Source: Flavobacterium sp. ZT3R18 (GTDB lineage Bacteria; Bacteroidota; Bacteroidia; Flavobacteriales; Flavobacteriaceae). From it: DNA of 64,000 nucleotides. The notes beneath the pieces are model-generated. The model had not been told where the DNA came from, made no database searches, and saw only the letters and a program-made list of their open reading frames with translations. The position numbers and the translations under genes are program-made. Every line of letters begins with the position of its first letter. Positions within the stretch are counted from its first letter, which is position 1. The stretch covers positions 1 through 64,000 of the forward strand of contig NZ_VJZS01000023.1 in NCBI RefSeq assembly GCF_007097385.1, read 5' to 3'. Below, one piece after another: positions 8,604 to 18,859 of this stretch.

Positions 8604-10775
8604 CTATTTTTTTATCAGCGGAGTTACATGCTTTTTAGTGTCCTCGTCTAATGTTGTTAATGCTTTAGCTGCTTCATCGGGTGCTAATTTTGTTAATCCA
8701 GATATCCCAGCAGCAATTACATTATAAGATTGATTTTTTATACTTTCATTCATTAACTCTTTATAAATTACATCACCAGTAGCTGCCAATTTTATAATTG
8801 CAGCCGCTCTGGCAGTCGTGTTTTTGTCCTTTTTGGCTATGTTGAGCACACTTTTCAATGCAGCCACTTTTATTTGGCTATCGTCTAAATCAATCGCTGC
8901 AATACTAAGGGATCGCAACTCGTCTTGCTGATCTTCTAAACCAGCCAGTAGTATAACTTGAGCATCACGGCTTTTATCATTAGTCGCAAATTTTATGGCT
9001 TCAATTCTATTGTAGTATGATGGTGCATTTTTGTATTGATATAAATAATCTTCAACTTTCTTGTTGTCTAAAATTTGGCCCACTACAATTTTATCAGAAT
9101 CCATGTCTATAAAATCCGGCTTGGCAGCTACATCAAAACTGAAATTTTGTTCTCTTTTTTCAATTAAAATATCCTTTCTTATTTTTGTTCCATTTACATA
9201 AAAATCGACTTTTAATGGCAGGCTAAACGTTTGTACCGAACTATCCTGTACTTGTTTTACAGCAATTGTAACTTTTCCATTGGCATAACCATATTCGATA
9301 TTTAAAATCGGATTACCACCTTGATAGTACCATTGGTTAAAATAAGGACTCCAATCTTTCCCGGTTACCTCTTCCATTGCTAAACGTAGCTGATGTGATT
9401 CTCCACTTTTGAAAGCATTAGTTTCTAAATAATGATTTAAAGATTTAAAGAAAGCGGCATCTCCCATTTGATTTTTTAAAGCATACAAAATTATAGACCC
9501 TTTTGAATAGCTAATATTATCAAACAAATCTTCTTTGTCCTTGTAATGAAAACGGGCTAAAACTGGGCTTATTCCATTTTTGGAAGAATACAAATAGTTT
9601 TGTAATTTTTCATAACGTGATCTATCCTCTGCATCTTGTCCGGCATCATGTCCATGCCAAAGCACTTCACCAAAAGTGGCAAAAGATTCGTTCATCGTTA
9701 AATTCGACCAAGATTCGGCAGTTACATAATCTCCAAACCATTGGTGGAAAAGTTCATGTGCAATAGTACTTTCGCCATTTTCATCTAGCAATTCTCTTTC
9801 GGTTTTCTGTACATACTCACCATGTAAAGTGGCTGATGTATTTTCCATTGCGCCAGAAACGTAATCTCGCGCCACAATCTGAGCGTATTTGCCCCACGGA
9901 TATTCTACCCCTAACATTTTGCTGAAGAAATTCATCATATCGGGCGTTTTACCAAAAATTTGTTTGGCATAGGGCGCATACTTTGGTTCTAGATAATAAC
10001 TAACTTCTTTCCCATTATACGATTCTTTAAATATTTTAAAATCGCCTACCGCCATCATAAACAAATAGGGAGAATGAGGCAAATCCATCTTCCAGGTATC
10101 GGTACGAGTTCCGTTTTTGTTGGCTTTTTGCCCAATTAATTTCCCGTTTGATAAGGTTGTGTATTTAGCCTCTACTGTCATCGAAATCTCCGATGTTGTT
10201 TTTTGATTTGGTTTATCAATAGTAGGGAACCAAGCAGATGACGCCTCTGTTTCACCTTGTGTCCATATCTGTACCGGTTTATCGTCTTTACCGTCTGGGT
10301 TGATAAAATACAATCCTTTTGCATCCGTAATTGCCGCACTTCCTTTTACTTTTAACTCATCGGGCTTTGCCGTATAATCAATGTAAACAGTGTATTTTTC
10401 CGCATTTTTATACTTTCTGTTCAAAGTGATAAAAAGTTGCTCCGTGTCGTACCTATATTTTAAGGGAATTTTTTTCGTTCCTTCCACTATAGCAATTTCT
10501 TTAAAATCCATTCCTTTGGCATCTAAAGTAAGCGTATCCGTTTCGTAAAAATGAGGTTTTAAAGTAAGCCATTCTTTACCGTACATATGTCTTTTTCCGT
10601 AATCAAAAGACACTTCCAGTTTCGTGTTTACTAAATCATGAACTTTTAGCGGAGTTGCTCTGTAAATTGCTAATTGCTCTTTATCTTTCTCTTTCTCTGC
10701 ATTTTGAGCCTGCATGTTTTGGCATGCCAAAGTAACTAAACTTAAAACAGTATATTTTAGAAATTTTTTATTCAT
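8604..10775 (-). CDS. M1-family aminopeptidase, exported
   Basis: Zinc metallo-aminopeptidase, 723 aa, removing N-terminal residues from peptides. The N-terminal signal peptide (KYTVLSLVTLACQNMQAQ) could be lipidated at Cys18 or cut after AQA, so the protein is likely periplasmic. The substrate-anchoring GAMEN motif is present (SGAMENTSATLHGEY). The zinc site is HELFH (His340, Glu341, His344) followed 18 residues later by Glu363 (TMNESF), the exact HExxH-x18-E spacing of M1. The C-terminal part (about 570-723) is helical, HEAT-like. As the last gene of the susC block after the M60-like peptidase, it probably trims peptides released from glycoproteins. Family call is firm; substrate is inferred. 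Confidence 0.93.
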   Translation of the reverse strand: MNKKFLKYTVLSLVTLACQNMQAQNAEKEKDKEQLAIYRATPLKVHDLVNTKLEVSFDYGKRHMYGKEWLTLKPHFYETDTLTLDAKGMDFKEIAIVEGTKKIPLKYRYDTEQLFITLNRKYKNAEKYTVYIDYTAKPDELKVKGSAAITDAKGLYFINPDGKDDKPVQIWTQGETEASSAWFPTIDKPNQKTTSEISMTVEAKYTTLSNGKLIGQKANKNGTRTDTWKMDLPHSPYLFMMAVGDFKIFKESYNGKEVSYYLEPKYAPYAKQIFGKTPDMMNFFSKMLGVEYPWGKYAQIVARDYVSGAMENTSATLHGEYVQKTERELLDENGESTIAHELFHQWFGDYVTAESWSNLTMNESFATFGEVLWHGHDAGQDAEDRSRYEKLQNYLYSSKNGISPVLARFHYKDKEDLFDNISYSKGSIILYALKNQMGDAAFFKSLNHYLETNAFKSGESHQLRLAMEEVTGKDWSPYFNQWYYQGGNPILNIEYGYANGKVTIAVKQVQDSSVQTFSLPLKVDFYVNGTKIRKDILIEKREQNFSFDVAAKPDFIDMDSDKIVVGQILDNKKVEDYLYQYKNAPSYYNRIEAIKFATNDKSRDAQVILLAGLEDQQDELRSLSIAAIDLDDSQIKVAALKSVLNIAKKDKNTTARAAAIIKLAATGDVIYKELMNESIKNQSYNVIAAGISGLTKLAPDEAAKALTTLDEDTKKHVTPLIKK

Positions 10776-10840
10776 TTTTTGTATTTTTTATAGTAATCGG
10801 GTTTAGTATATTTTAAAAAATTCAATTTTTGATTTGAAAA

Positions 10841-12403
10841 TTAATCAGTCAAGGTAGTAATATCTAAAACTGGTTTAGGATAATTTTTCGATTTTATTTC
10901 TTTTTTACAATCCATTGCCATTTTTTCGGTCATATTGTAGTGATATGTTCCATAACAATCTCCTTCGAAATTGCCCACATAAAAGAATCCATATGAATCA
11001 AAAAAATCGGTTAAATCAACTTTACTGATTTCACATGCTGTTTTTATAAAATTGAGTTGGTAAACAGCCGGATTATCATCGGCTTTTACTTTTAGTTTAT
11101 CAAAATCGTTAGCTTGTTTTCTAAATGCTTCAAAAAGGTCAGGGTAAAAATCAGGATATTTACCTGCTTTTTCGAAGTATAATTGCAGTTGCCAAAAAGG
11201 CACTAGCGGTTCAAAACTCCCACCCACTTTTAAATAATTTTCTTTTTTTTCGATAACTTTTTTTCTTGCAGAATCATAGTAGTTACCTTCTAAAAGACGA
11301 GATTTAATCCCTAATGATTTGATAACATACATTGTGAAAATATTATTACTTACTTCACAGAGTCCTCCCCAATTAAAATAGGGTTGCAGTTGATGCACAT
11401 GACCGGTTTCATGGCTAAATCCCCATGCCGGATCGCCAGCTATTACTTTTTCGGGATCAAGTACCATTCCTAATGCATAACCTGATTTACCACCCATATA
11501 AGCTATTCCATCTTCGTCTCTAAACATATAGTAATTGTAGTTTACACGAGCCAATATCCTATTGTTTGGCACAAGATTGTATTTAATTAACCCCATAATT
11601 CGATGTTGGCGATATATCAAAGTGTCATAACAATTTAGTAATTCCATCCCTTTGTTGTAAGCATATTTTTTTAAATCTGCTTTAGGATAAATTGTTTGAA
11701 TATACTTTCCTTTAGCATCTATCATAGGATAAATATTGTTGTCCAGAAGTTTATTCCAATCTTCATTTTTTTGTTTTCCTGAATCAAAAAATCCATTTAT
11801 TTCGGCATCAATAAAATGAATTTTAATTGCGTTTTCCTTTTTAGGTTCTTCAGAATAATAATTAATATAAGCCAAACCATCAAAGTTTTTAACATCTATA
11901 ATGTTTATACCATTTTTTAAAGGATATGTTTTTTTTTCAATTCCCCAATTAGCATCTTTATCGGGGGCAATTCCTGCGGGTGGCTGTCTGTTCCAATTAG
12001 GTATAACTAAATCGACAGTTTTATTTTTAGCAATATTGTCTACTAGAATTACGTGTTTACCCAAGGGCAAATAAATACCTGTAATGTTTTCATATTTACT
12101 GTACCCATCACCAATGGATAACTTTTTTCCTAAGGTTGTTGGCGATAAATAAGCTTTGTAAATACCTAATCTATAATTGAAATCATATTCACCTTTAAGC
12201 ATTTGTATGGCTGCATTACGAACTTCCTTATTCTTAATCTTATCTAATTGTTGATATTTTATGTTCTTTTTTAATTTCGTAGCTAAATTATCTTTAAAAA
12301 AAGCTAAATCTTCTTTTAAGGAAATTGAGTCTATAGAACTTTGAGCATAACTATTACCTTTGGAAAGGAAAAATAAAATGCAAAGTAAAACAAGATGTTT
12401 CAT
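10841..12403 (-). CDS. M60-like (enhancin family) metallopeptidase
   Basis: Secreted gluzincin-type peptidase, 520 aa, with a cleavable signal peptide (MKHLVLLCILFFLSKGNSYA). The zinc motif is SHETGHVHQL with His331, Glu332 and His335; a downstream Glu350 (GGLCEVSNNIF) fits the third ligand of the M60/enhancin family. An N-terminal beta-rich region (residues about 80-200) includes a segment like the carbohydrate-facing parts of these proteins. M60-like enzymes of gut and mucosal bacteria cleave mucin-type O-glycoproteins next to glycosylated Ser/Thr. Its place between the M1 aminopeptidase (65-base gap) and the DUF5107-TPR gene (64-base gap) supports action on glycopeptides. O-glycan dependence here is inference. 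Confidence 0.85.
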   Translation of the reverse strand: MKHLVLLCILFFLSKGNSYAQSSIDSISLKEDLAFFKDNLATKLKKNIKYQQLDKIKNKEVRNAAIQMLKGEYDFNYRLGIYKAYLSPTTLGKKLSIGDGYSKYENITGIYLPLGKHVILVDNIAKNKTVDLVIPNWNRQPPAGIAPDKDANWGIEKKTYPLKNGINIIDVKNFDGLAYINYYSEEPKKENAIKIHFIDAEINGFFDSGKQKNEDWNKLLDNNIYPMIDAKGKYIQTIYPKADLKKYAYNKGMELLNCYDTLIYRQHRIMGLIKYNLVPNNRILARVNYNYYMFRDEDGIAYMGGKSGYALGMVLDPEKVIAGDPAWGFSHETGHVHQLQPYFNWGGLCEVSNNIFTMYVIKSLGIKSRLLEGNYYDSARKKVIEKKENYLKVGGSFEPLVPFWQLQLYFEKAGKYPDFYPDLFEAFRKQANDFDKLKVKADDNPAVYQLNFIKTACEISKVDLTDFFDSYGFFYVGNFEGDCYGTYHYNMTEKMAMDCKKEIKSKNYPKPVLDITTLTD

Positions 12404-12467
12404 TCGTGTAGATTTTTATTAACTATAGTTAATTTAGTTCGTAATTGATTATATATTCAGTTGTTTC

Positions 12468-15400
12468 TTATAATTTTTCAATGATTCTAACTTCGCCGTC
12501 TTTTTCATCTTCGCTCAAAATATTCGATTGTTTTTTGGTGTAAGCCAATAAACTCCATTGAATTGTTTTGTTTGTCGGATATAAATTTGCTTGGTTTTTG
12601 AGCCATTTTTCAGCTTCCTGAGAAGAAGAAGTTTTTTCAATCGCCCATGCCGAAACCAATTGATTTGCTGGTAAAAAATTCATAACCGTATTGTCTACTT
12701 TTGGACTAAAAGCAATGATTTTTTGCAATGACTCGTTAGCAGTTGCTTTATCCCCAAGACTTGTGTAACACATATAATTCAACCAGTTCTCCAATCTTTC
12801 GTCTATGTCTTGATCATAAGGTTTACCTACACCCAAATTTTGCGGCCATAACTTTGCTTCTGCTATAAACTGCAATGCCTTTTTATATTGCTTGTTTTTC
12901 ATTTCCGTTACTGCCTGCATTAGTTTGGCCTCATGGTACAATTGTCTACCAGCGGTGGCACCTTCAAAAGGAAGAATTTGCAATTTTGTTAAAAAAGCAT
13001 CTGCTTGAACATATTTTTTATTCCGTAATAATGTTTTCGCAAACAACATTCCGATAATATAATTGTCTTTGTGATTTTTATAAAATGGTTCTACAGTCGA
13101 TAATGCTTTCTCAAATTGTTTTTGTGCAATAAAATGTTCAGTCAATAATTTATTATATCTCCATCCATTTTCATCAAATTTAATTGCTTTTTGAATATCG
13201 CTTAAAGCAACTTCTGGCTTGTCTTTCATCAAAGAAGCTCTCGCTGCATAAAATGCCGGATCAGCTGGTTGGTTGCCACATTGCGAGAATAATTCTTTGG
13301 CTTTTGGTATATTGTCACGATTCCATTCTATTAATGCAAGATGATATTTTAATAACCATTGATCATTTGTTTTAATTAACTTTTCGAGAATTTCGGCAGC
13401 TTCTGAACGGAAAGGAAAACTAATTTCAGATTGAATTTTACTTAAATCCACAGGTTTATTTTCTAAGAATGCCTTCCAATACTGTATTTCAGAATTGGCT
13501 GGAGCCAAAGAAAATGCCTTAAGTGCTTCCTTATTTTGATTTAGATTCTCATACCATATTCCTAGTTCTAAATAGGTTTGCACAGGCATTTCATTTTGAA
13601 TTAATGAAGTAAAATTCAGTTTTGATACTTCTGAATTTTCCCAAATATATTTCTCAAAGTCAACAAAATGATTTAGAGGATCAAAAGCATTAATTCTATT
13701 TAAAATTTCAGTTGCATTTTTATTTTTGTTTTGCCGACGATAAATAACCGCTAATAACTGTAAAGCTTCCAAATTATATTGGTTGTTCACTAGACTTTTT
13801 TCGGCATATTCAATGGCTTTGCTAATTTCGTTTTCACGGAAATAAAGCTTGCTTAATTCCGTATAAGCGGCAGTGCGATATTCAACACTCGAAGCAGTAA
13901 TATCGAAACCATCTTTTGCATCGGTGATATTCCCTAAATGCAGGTTGGCCAAAGCGTAATAATAATTGGCAGCAGGGTCGTAAGTGTTTATAGATAAAGC
14001 TTTACTTGCCGAAACAACTGCTTCTTCATATTGAAACTTTCGAATCTGTAAGGATGCCATATCAGATAGAGCAGGGGCATAGTTAGGATCTTTTTTCAAA
14101 CAGGCTGTTAGTTTCTCCGCAGCTTTTATATAATCTCTAAAACTGATGTAATTTTTCCCTTGTAAGTATAATCCATAAACTGAATTATTATCGAAGTCTT
14201 TAGGGATTTCCAATGGTCGGTTGAGGTTTCCATCTTCCAGTGCTGAATTCCAAACTAGTTTATTCTCCCCAAGTACGAGTCTTAATTTATTTACATCAAC
14301 AGCAACACGAATGGAGTCTTGGAATAGTTCCATCGGCTTAACGGAAATATTCTTGGAATACACAACTTTGCCATTATCAAACACTTCCAGTTTTTCGTTC
14401 AACTTTTGCAATGGCGAAAAATAAATCTTCAGCCAGCCGTTCTCATTTTTTACATTTACAGAACCATAATTATTCGCTTTTACGAAGCCTTTGGTTTGCT
14501 TAACGGGAAACCAATACTCAGTCCAATAATCCGACTGATACGGTGAAAAAGATCGGTGTTTAAAAGGAGTGTACATGCTATTCTCGCTTGATTGATTGAA
14601 CAATCTGCCGCTTTGTACTTCTACATATTGTCCATCTGTATCCGTTAATAATTTTTCCCAAATCATTCCTTGTTGTGACAAACCCCATATCCATATTTTC
14701 TTTCCGGGTTTATCATCGTGATTGCTATATCTAGCCATTCCGAAATCCTCATCATGCCAGTATCCACCAAAAAAATCACTGTATTTCCCAAACACATGGT
14801 ATGATTTATAACCACCAAAATTATTATTGTTGTAAAAAGAAAGATCCTTTCCATTTTCCTTGTTGATAGGCCATGAATTATACTCACCATCGTGGCCAAG
14901 ATAATTTTTTCCTGGATAAATGAATTGCAAATTACCGGCTGCTTTAATCCCGGTATTCATCCATGTATAATACGGTTGCTCGAATGCAGTGTCATTAAAC
15001 CAAAATGAATTGGTGGTAAAATAAGCCTTGTCCTTTGGCAAATTAATGTCTAATTTCCATGAAGTTCTGGTAAGCAAGTCCAGTACCCCAATCACACAAC
15101 TTACACTACCGTCTTCTCTAGTAATGGTGGTATAATCTACTGGTGTGGCACAATTGGGAGTATGCCCAATAATTCCATAATTTCCTTCCACACCACCACT
15201 GGTCCAAGGGCCTCGCATGGCAATATCCCGAAATTTAATCACATGATTGTTATAAATAAAATCTTTTCCGGTAGATTTCTCAATCGCAGACCAAACCTTA
15301 CCACCTACCTCTGGTAAAATTGTCAGCTTAATGTAATAGTTCTCTAATTCGATTACTTTCCATTCCTTTTGTACGGGCTTATCTGTAAAGCCATCAAATC

Positions 15401-15566
15401 GATAGTACGGATAGATTTTTGAATCTGGTTTTGGGATAGGATCCGGATCGGAAAAAGGATAGGTTGTAAAAACTTTTTTATATTCTCTAATCGTTGGCAC
15501 ATTATTCTGTGCAACAGAAAACTGACCTATAAAACAGAAAAGAAATATTACTGATTTTAATTGCAT
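12468..15566 (-). CDS. DUF5107 domain protein with TPR repeats
   Basis: Exported 1032-aa protein with a signal peptide (KSVIFLFCFIGQFSVAQ). Residues about 30-400 form a DUF5107 module with a mutarotase-like look: LTILPEVGGKVWSAIEKSTG is the typical start of such beta-sandwiches, and many aromatic residues (WTEYWFPV, NFGGYKSYHVF) would suit sugar contact. From about 480 to 1000 come repeated helical pairs of TPR type (for example AAEKLTACLKKDPNYAPALSD and AVVSASKALSINTYDPAANY). Proteins of this architecture recur in Bacteroidota polysaccharide loci, but I know of no settled activity. A 126-bp relic of a related gene lies at 8430-8555. The gap to the upstream DUF6067-type gene is 222 bases and contains a hairpin. 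Confidence 0.85.
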   Translation of the reverse strand: MQLKSVIFLFCFIGQFSVAQNNVPTIREYKKVFTTYPFSDPDPIPKPDSKIYPYYRFDGFTDKPVQKEWKVIELENYYIKLTILPEVGGKVWSAIEKSTGKDFIYNNHVIKFRDIAMRGPWTSGGVEGNYGIIGHTPNCATPVDYTTITREDGSVSCVIGVLDLLTRTSWKLDINLPKDKAYFTTNSFWFNDTAFEQPYYTWMNTGIKAAGNLQFIYPGKNYLGHDGEYNSWPINKENGKDLSFYNNNNFGGYKSYHVFGKYSDFFGGYWHDEDFGMARYSNHDDKPGKKIWIWGLSQQGMIWEKLLTDTDGQYVEVQSGRLFNQSSENSMYTPFKHRSFSPYQSDYWTEYWFPVKQTKGFVKANNYGSVNVKNENGWLKIYFSPLQKLNEKLEVFDNGKVVYSKNISVKPMELFQDSIRVAVDVNKLRLVLGENKLVWNSALEDGNLNRPLEIPKDFDNNSVYGLYLQGKNYISFRDYIKAAEKLTACLKKDPNYAPALSDMASLQIRKFQYEEAVVSASKALSINTYDPAANYYYALANLHLGNITDAKDGFDITASSVEYRTAAYTELSKLYFRENEISKAIEYAEKSLVNNQYNLEALQLLAVIYRRQNKNKNATEILNRINAFDPLNHFVDFEKYIWENSEVSKLNFTSLIQNEMPVQTYLELGIWYENLNQNKEALKAFSLAPANSEIQYWKAFLENKPVDLSKIQSEISFPFRSEAAEILEKLIKTNDQWLLKYHLALIEWNRDNIPKAKELFSQCGNQPADPAFYAARASLMKDKPEVALSDIQKAIKFDENGWRYNKLLTEHFIAQKQFEKALSTVEPFYKNHKDNYIIGMLFAKTLLRNKKYVQADAFLTKLQILPFEGATAGRQLYHEAKLMQAVTEMKNKQYKKALQFIAEAKLWPQNLGVGKPYDQDIDERLENWLNYMCYTSLGDKATANESLQKIIAFSPKVDNTVMNFLPANQLVSAWAIEKTSSSQEAEKWLKNQANLYPTNKTIQWSLLAYTKKQSNILSEDEKDGEVRIIEKL

Positions 15567-15619
15567 ATCAAGATACTATTTAATTTTTAACGGACTAAAG
15601 CGATAGCGAACGAGCGAAA

Positions 15620-15677
15620 CAATATGGTATCGCCATTCTTCTTTTGTGATCTAGAATTATGGCGATTTCATATATTG
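15620..15677. repeat. Imperfect intergenic hairpin
   Basis: Between the DUF6067-type and DUF5107 genes, CAATATGGTATCGCCAT (15620-15636) pairs imperfectly with ATGGCGATTTCATATATTG (15659-15677). It could be an attenuator or RNA processing site within the operon. About 10 bases to its left is AGCGATAGCGAACG (15599-15612), a motif also found at about 45019-45032. Confidence 0.45.
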
Positions 15678-15788
15678 TGGTATTTATTGTTTTTCATCGG
15701 TCTTCTCTTTTATGTCTTCGAACATAATGTGGCAGCCCCATAAAGTAACAATCGAACTCAGGTTAAAAAGACTTTTTCACAAAGCGTT

Positions 15789-18700
15789 TTACTTAACAAT
15801 CAACAACAATCCTTTTCCTTTTGCAACCGGTAACTCCGCATTAACAGAAAATTGCTGTGCTGATTGAAAATTCTTTATTTCAGGGATACTTATTGTAGCC
15901 TTAGCAGGATCAATTCCTAACTTTTTCCAATCAATGTTCAATTTTACTTTTACATCGTTATCAGCCCAACTTGCAATAGAGATTAATGCCGTACCTTTCT
16001 TTTTATAAACAGTTGCCAATACCTTAGCATTGCTTGTTTTCACTGGGCAATTTTCGCTCCAATACCCGATCATTTCAGAACCTTTGATACCAAAATCATT
16101 CCATAATTTCCAGATTGGTCTCGGATCTGCATTATCACTCCAAGGCATTCTGTTGGTCATACCGTAAATCATACCACGCCAAGCGTTTCCTCCATCTTGT
16201 AACATTTCCCCCATAAGTCCGAAAGGGATTCCGCTTACTTCGGTTAAGAAAAAGTCAGGTTGGTTTTTCTCATAATCAAAATACTCCCCAAACCATAGTT
16301 TATTCAGATATGGAAAATGCTCCATGTATAAATTGGCACTATTATTAAATCCATCACTTTTATTGTATTGATTGGCACTGTGTAAATCTAATATTCCAGG
16401 GTGGCCATTTTGAGTCAATACTCTTTTGATACGCTTCATTGTTACTCTATCAAAAGCTACATCATCAAGGTAAACACCATCAATACCTACGTTTTGGGTC
16501 AACCAATTCATCCCTTCCACATAATAATTGTGCCAACGGTTCATACCACTATTTACTATTGCTGCATCTTTAATTTCGGGAACAAACCATGCGGCAATAT
16601 AATCGTCTCCTACATGTTCTTGCAACCAGCTAAACCCTCCTCCTTTTCCTGGAGAATATATTTCATGACCCAGACTTCGTAAAGCAAATGTTTCAGGGGC
16701 TTTATTCGAAAGCTCTCTTATGGTATTGTAAATTTTTACTTTTAGTCCTTTGCTATGTGCCTCATCAATATAGTTTTTCATTTTATCATGTTCGATAAAA
16801 GGATAATTGATATATGGATTTATAGGCGTTGCATGGTGGATATTCACTATTGTAGCTCCCGTTTTTGCAATGGTATCCAAGTTATTATACTTGTGATAAA
16901 ATCTACTATCCCACTGAAAATCCGTGTTGATAGGATGGAAAGGAGTAATCAGCAAATTAAAATTATAGAACAAAACCTCCCCTTTTTTCATGCTTCGGCT
17001 TCCGCTGTACGCAGTAACCAAAACCGATTTCCCGTTGGGAACAATCGTAATCCCCCCCTTGTTGCCATTGCCCCAAGAAGCTGGCAAGAGTAATGGTTTT
17101 TGTAAATAAAAATTGGTGTTCAAGGGGCGGCTGTATTTTTCGTCTCTTAACGAAAATTGTAATCCTGAGTTCACGTTCCCAATCCAAGCACCATCCTGAT
17201 TTTTATTGGCCACATCCCATTTCCATTGTATTGATTCAGGACGTTCACCACCTTTTTTACCTAATCCCATCAAATATTTAGCCGAAGTAGGTTGCAAAGG
17301 CATTTGAAAATTGATGTCATTAAAAGTAACATCTTCAAGAGCCGTAATTTTAACGGTGTACGATAAAAACCCGTCAAATTCAAGGGTTCCGTTTACCTGC
17401 ATATCGACAGCGGTATCGCTATTGGTACTTTCCCATGATACTGTTCCTGCCTCTTTTTTCGTAAATTTAAAACTGGTGTTTTTCCAATTATTAATTTCTT
17501 TTCCGGCATTGTCCAATACATGAAATTGAGCAGGAGCTGCTAATATATCATTGGCTTTGGTACCAATTGAAGTCATTTCGGGTGTGAAAAAAGTTTGAAT
17601 CTGAGCCGGTAATCCATTTTTATTCAAAAGCACTTTTCTGCCTAATAATGATATCTCTGTTTCCTTTACTTCTAATGGTGTGTATGGTGCAATTACCGTG
17701 TTTTCTTGTGCCATAGTAGAATTCAACCATTTTAATCGGGTCATTTTTTCGGGTTGGTCGATGCCACCATTATGAGTTACGCCTTCTTTAACCACTAAAT
17801 GAAGAGCAACCGTTTGGGTGGCACCGCCCGAACTAACCAAAACCTCACCAACAAAATCTCCAGCCACTGTGCTTTCTGGAACATCGATTCCGCACCACAT
17901 GGCTTGTACTTTACCTTTAGAAACATTTACAATATTCGAAAAAACAGTACCGTCATATTTTACCCCATCGGTATTTATGCAGCTTATATTTTTTGCTGCG
18001 ATTGTTTTTCCTGCTGCATTTTTTAAATCCGAAAAAGTAACTTTTACATTGCTTAAATCCTGCAAAGCATAAACACCCAACTGAAAAGCCAAATATTCTC
18101 CCCTTAATGCAGTATCCGAGAAGGTGTTCTGAACTCCTTTGTCAATCCAACGCTTGGGTAAATCTTTTTGCATTCTGATCGAATTCATTCGGTCTTCTGG
18201 AAAAACCAAGAATTTTTTTCCGCTATTTTGTGCCTTTATATTCTGTGTTTCGGCAGCCGTAGCAATCACCTCCATTGGATAAAAGCTGTTGAAAGCATTG
18301 ATACTTTGAATTTCCGAAACGCTACAATTGGCTTTTAAATCGCTTTTTACTTTCGCCAACCATACAGCATCGGCAGTGATTACCGGTTTAGCATAAACCC
18401 CTTTTGGATAGTATACACCAAGTCCTTCGTCTATGTATGGCAAATAATAAACATAGTAGGTTCCTTTACCCGAAACCGGTTCAAAAAGCACAGTTCCCGA
18501 TTCTCTGTTTATGTTCTCAGACTTAACATTTAGAATGTCTTTACCTGTTTTCGCATCTTGCACGATGATGCGTTTTTGTTCTGGATTTTCGTCTCGTCTT
18601 CTCCACTCGATAGTGGTTTTGGCAACCGTTCCGCTACCAGTAAACTGTACGACTGCACGATGATTTCCTAGTAAATCTGGATTCCAACTGTTGTTTCCAT

Positions 18701-18803
18701 CGCTGTATTTTAACTCTTGTGCACGTAAAGCACCAGTAGTTATAAAAAGGCAAAGTACGAGTAAGCTACTTATAAAAAATCTCGGTTTTGAGTTGTTTTG
18801 CAT
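15789..18803 (-). CDS. Secreted glycosidase-like protein (DUF6067-type)
   Basis: Exported 1004-aa protein with signal peptide (SSLLVLCLFITTGALRAQ). The first ~600 residues are beta-sandwich-like. The region about 640-900 looks like a TIM barrel: successive segments GATIVNIHHATPINPYINYP, GLKVKIYNTIREL, GIDGVYLDDVAFDR, ILDLHSANQYN and FFLTEVSGIPFGLMGEM have the spacing of barrel strands ending in acidic residues. Asp in VYLDD and Glu in LTEVSG are candidate catalytic residues, by inspection only. It recalls proteins annotated DUF6067/glycoside hydrolase domain-containing in Bacteroidota, and more remotely endo-acting glycosidases on O-glycans. It is co-directional with the cytochrome gene 56 bases upstream. 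Activity is unproven. Confidence 0.7.
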   Translation of the reverse strand: MQNNSKPRFFISSLLVLCLFITTGALRAQELKYSDGNNSWNPDLLGNHRAVVQFTGSGTVAKTTIEWRRRDENPEQKRIIVQDAKTGKDILNVKSENINRESGTVLFEPVSGKGTYYVYYLPYIDEGLGVYYPKGVYAKPVITADAVWLAKVKSDLKANCSVSEIQSINAFNSFYPMEVIATAAETQNIKAQNSGKKFLVFPEDRMNSIRMQKDLPKRWIDKGVQNTFSDTALRGEYLAFQLGVYALQDLSNVKVTFSDLKNAAGKTIAAKNISCINTDGVKYDGTVFSNIVNVSKGKVQAMWCGIDVPESTVAGDFVGEVLVSSGGATQTVALHLVVKEGVTHNGGIDQPEKMTRLKWLNSTMAQENTVIAPYTPLEVKETEISLLGRKVLLNKNGLPAQIQTFFTPEMTSIGTKANDILAAPAQFHVLDNAGKEINNWKNTSFKFTKKEAGTVSWESTNSDTAVDMQVNGTLEFDGFLSYTVKITALEDVTFNDINFQMPLQPTSAKYLMGLGKKGGERPESIQWKWDVANKNQDGAWIGNVNSGLQFSLRDEKYSRPLNTNFYLQKPLLLPASWGNGNKGGITIVPNGKSVLVTAYSGSRSMKKGEVLFYNFNLLITPFHPINTDFQWDSRFYHKYNNLDTIAKTGATIVNIHHATPINPYINYPFIEHDKMKNYIDEAHSKGLKVKIYNTIRELSNKAPETFALRSLGHEIYSPGKGGGFSWLQEHVGDDYIAAWFVPEIKDAAIVNSGMNRWHNYYVEGMNWLTQNVGIDGVYLDDVAFDRVTMKRIKRVLTQNGHPGILDLHSANQYNKSDGFNNSANLYMEHFPYLNKLWFGEYFDYEKNQPDFFLTEVSGIPFGLMGEMLQDGGNAWRGMIYGMTNRMPWSDNADPRPIWKLWNDFGIKGSEMIGYWSENCPVKTSNAKVLATVYKKKGTALISIASWADNDVKVKLNIDWKKLGIDPAKATISIPEIKNFQSAQQFSVNAELPVAKGKGLLLIVK

Positions 18804-18859
18804 GATTCTGTTTTTTCAAAAAGGGTATGTAGAATAGTAATAGATTGTTGTATAAAACT

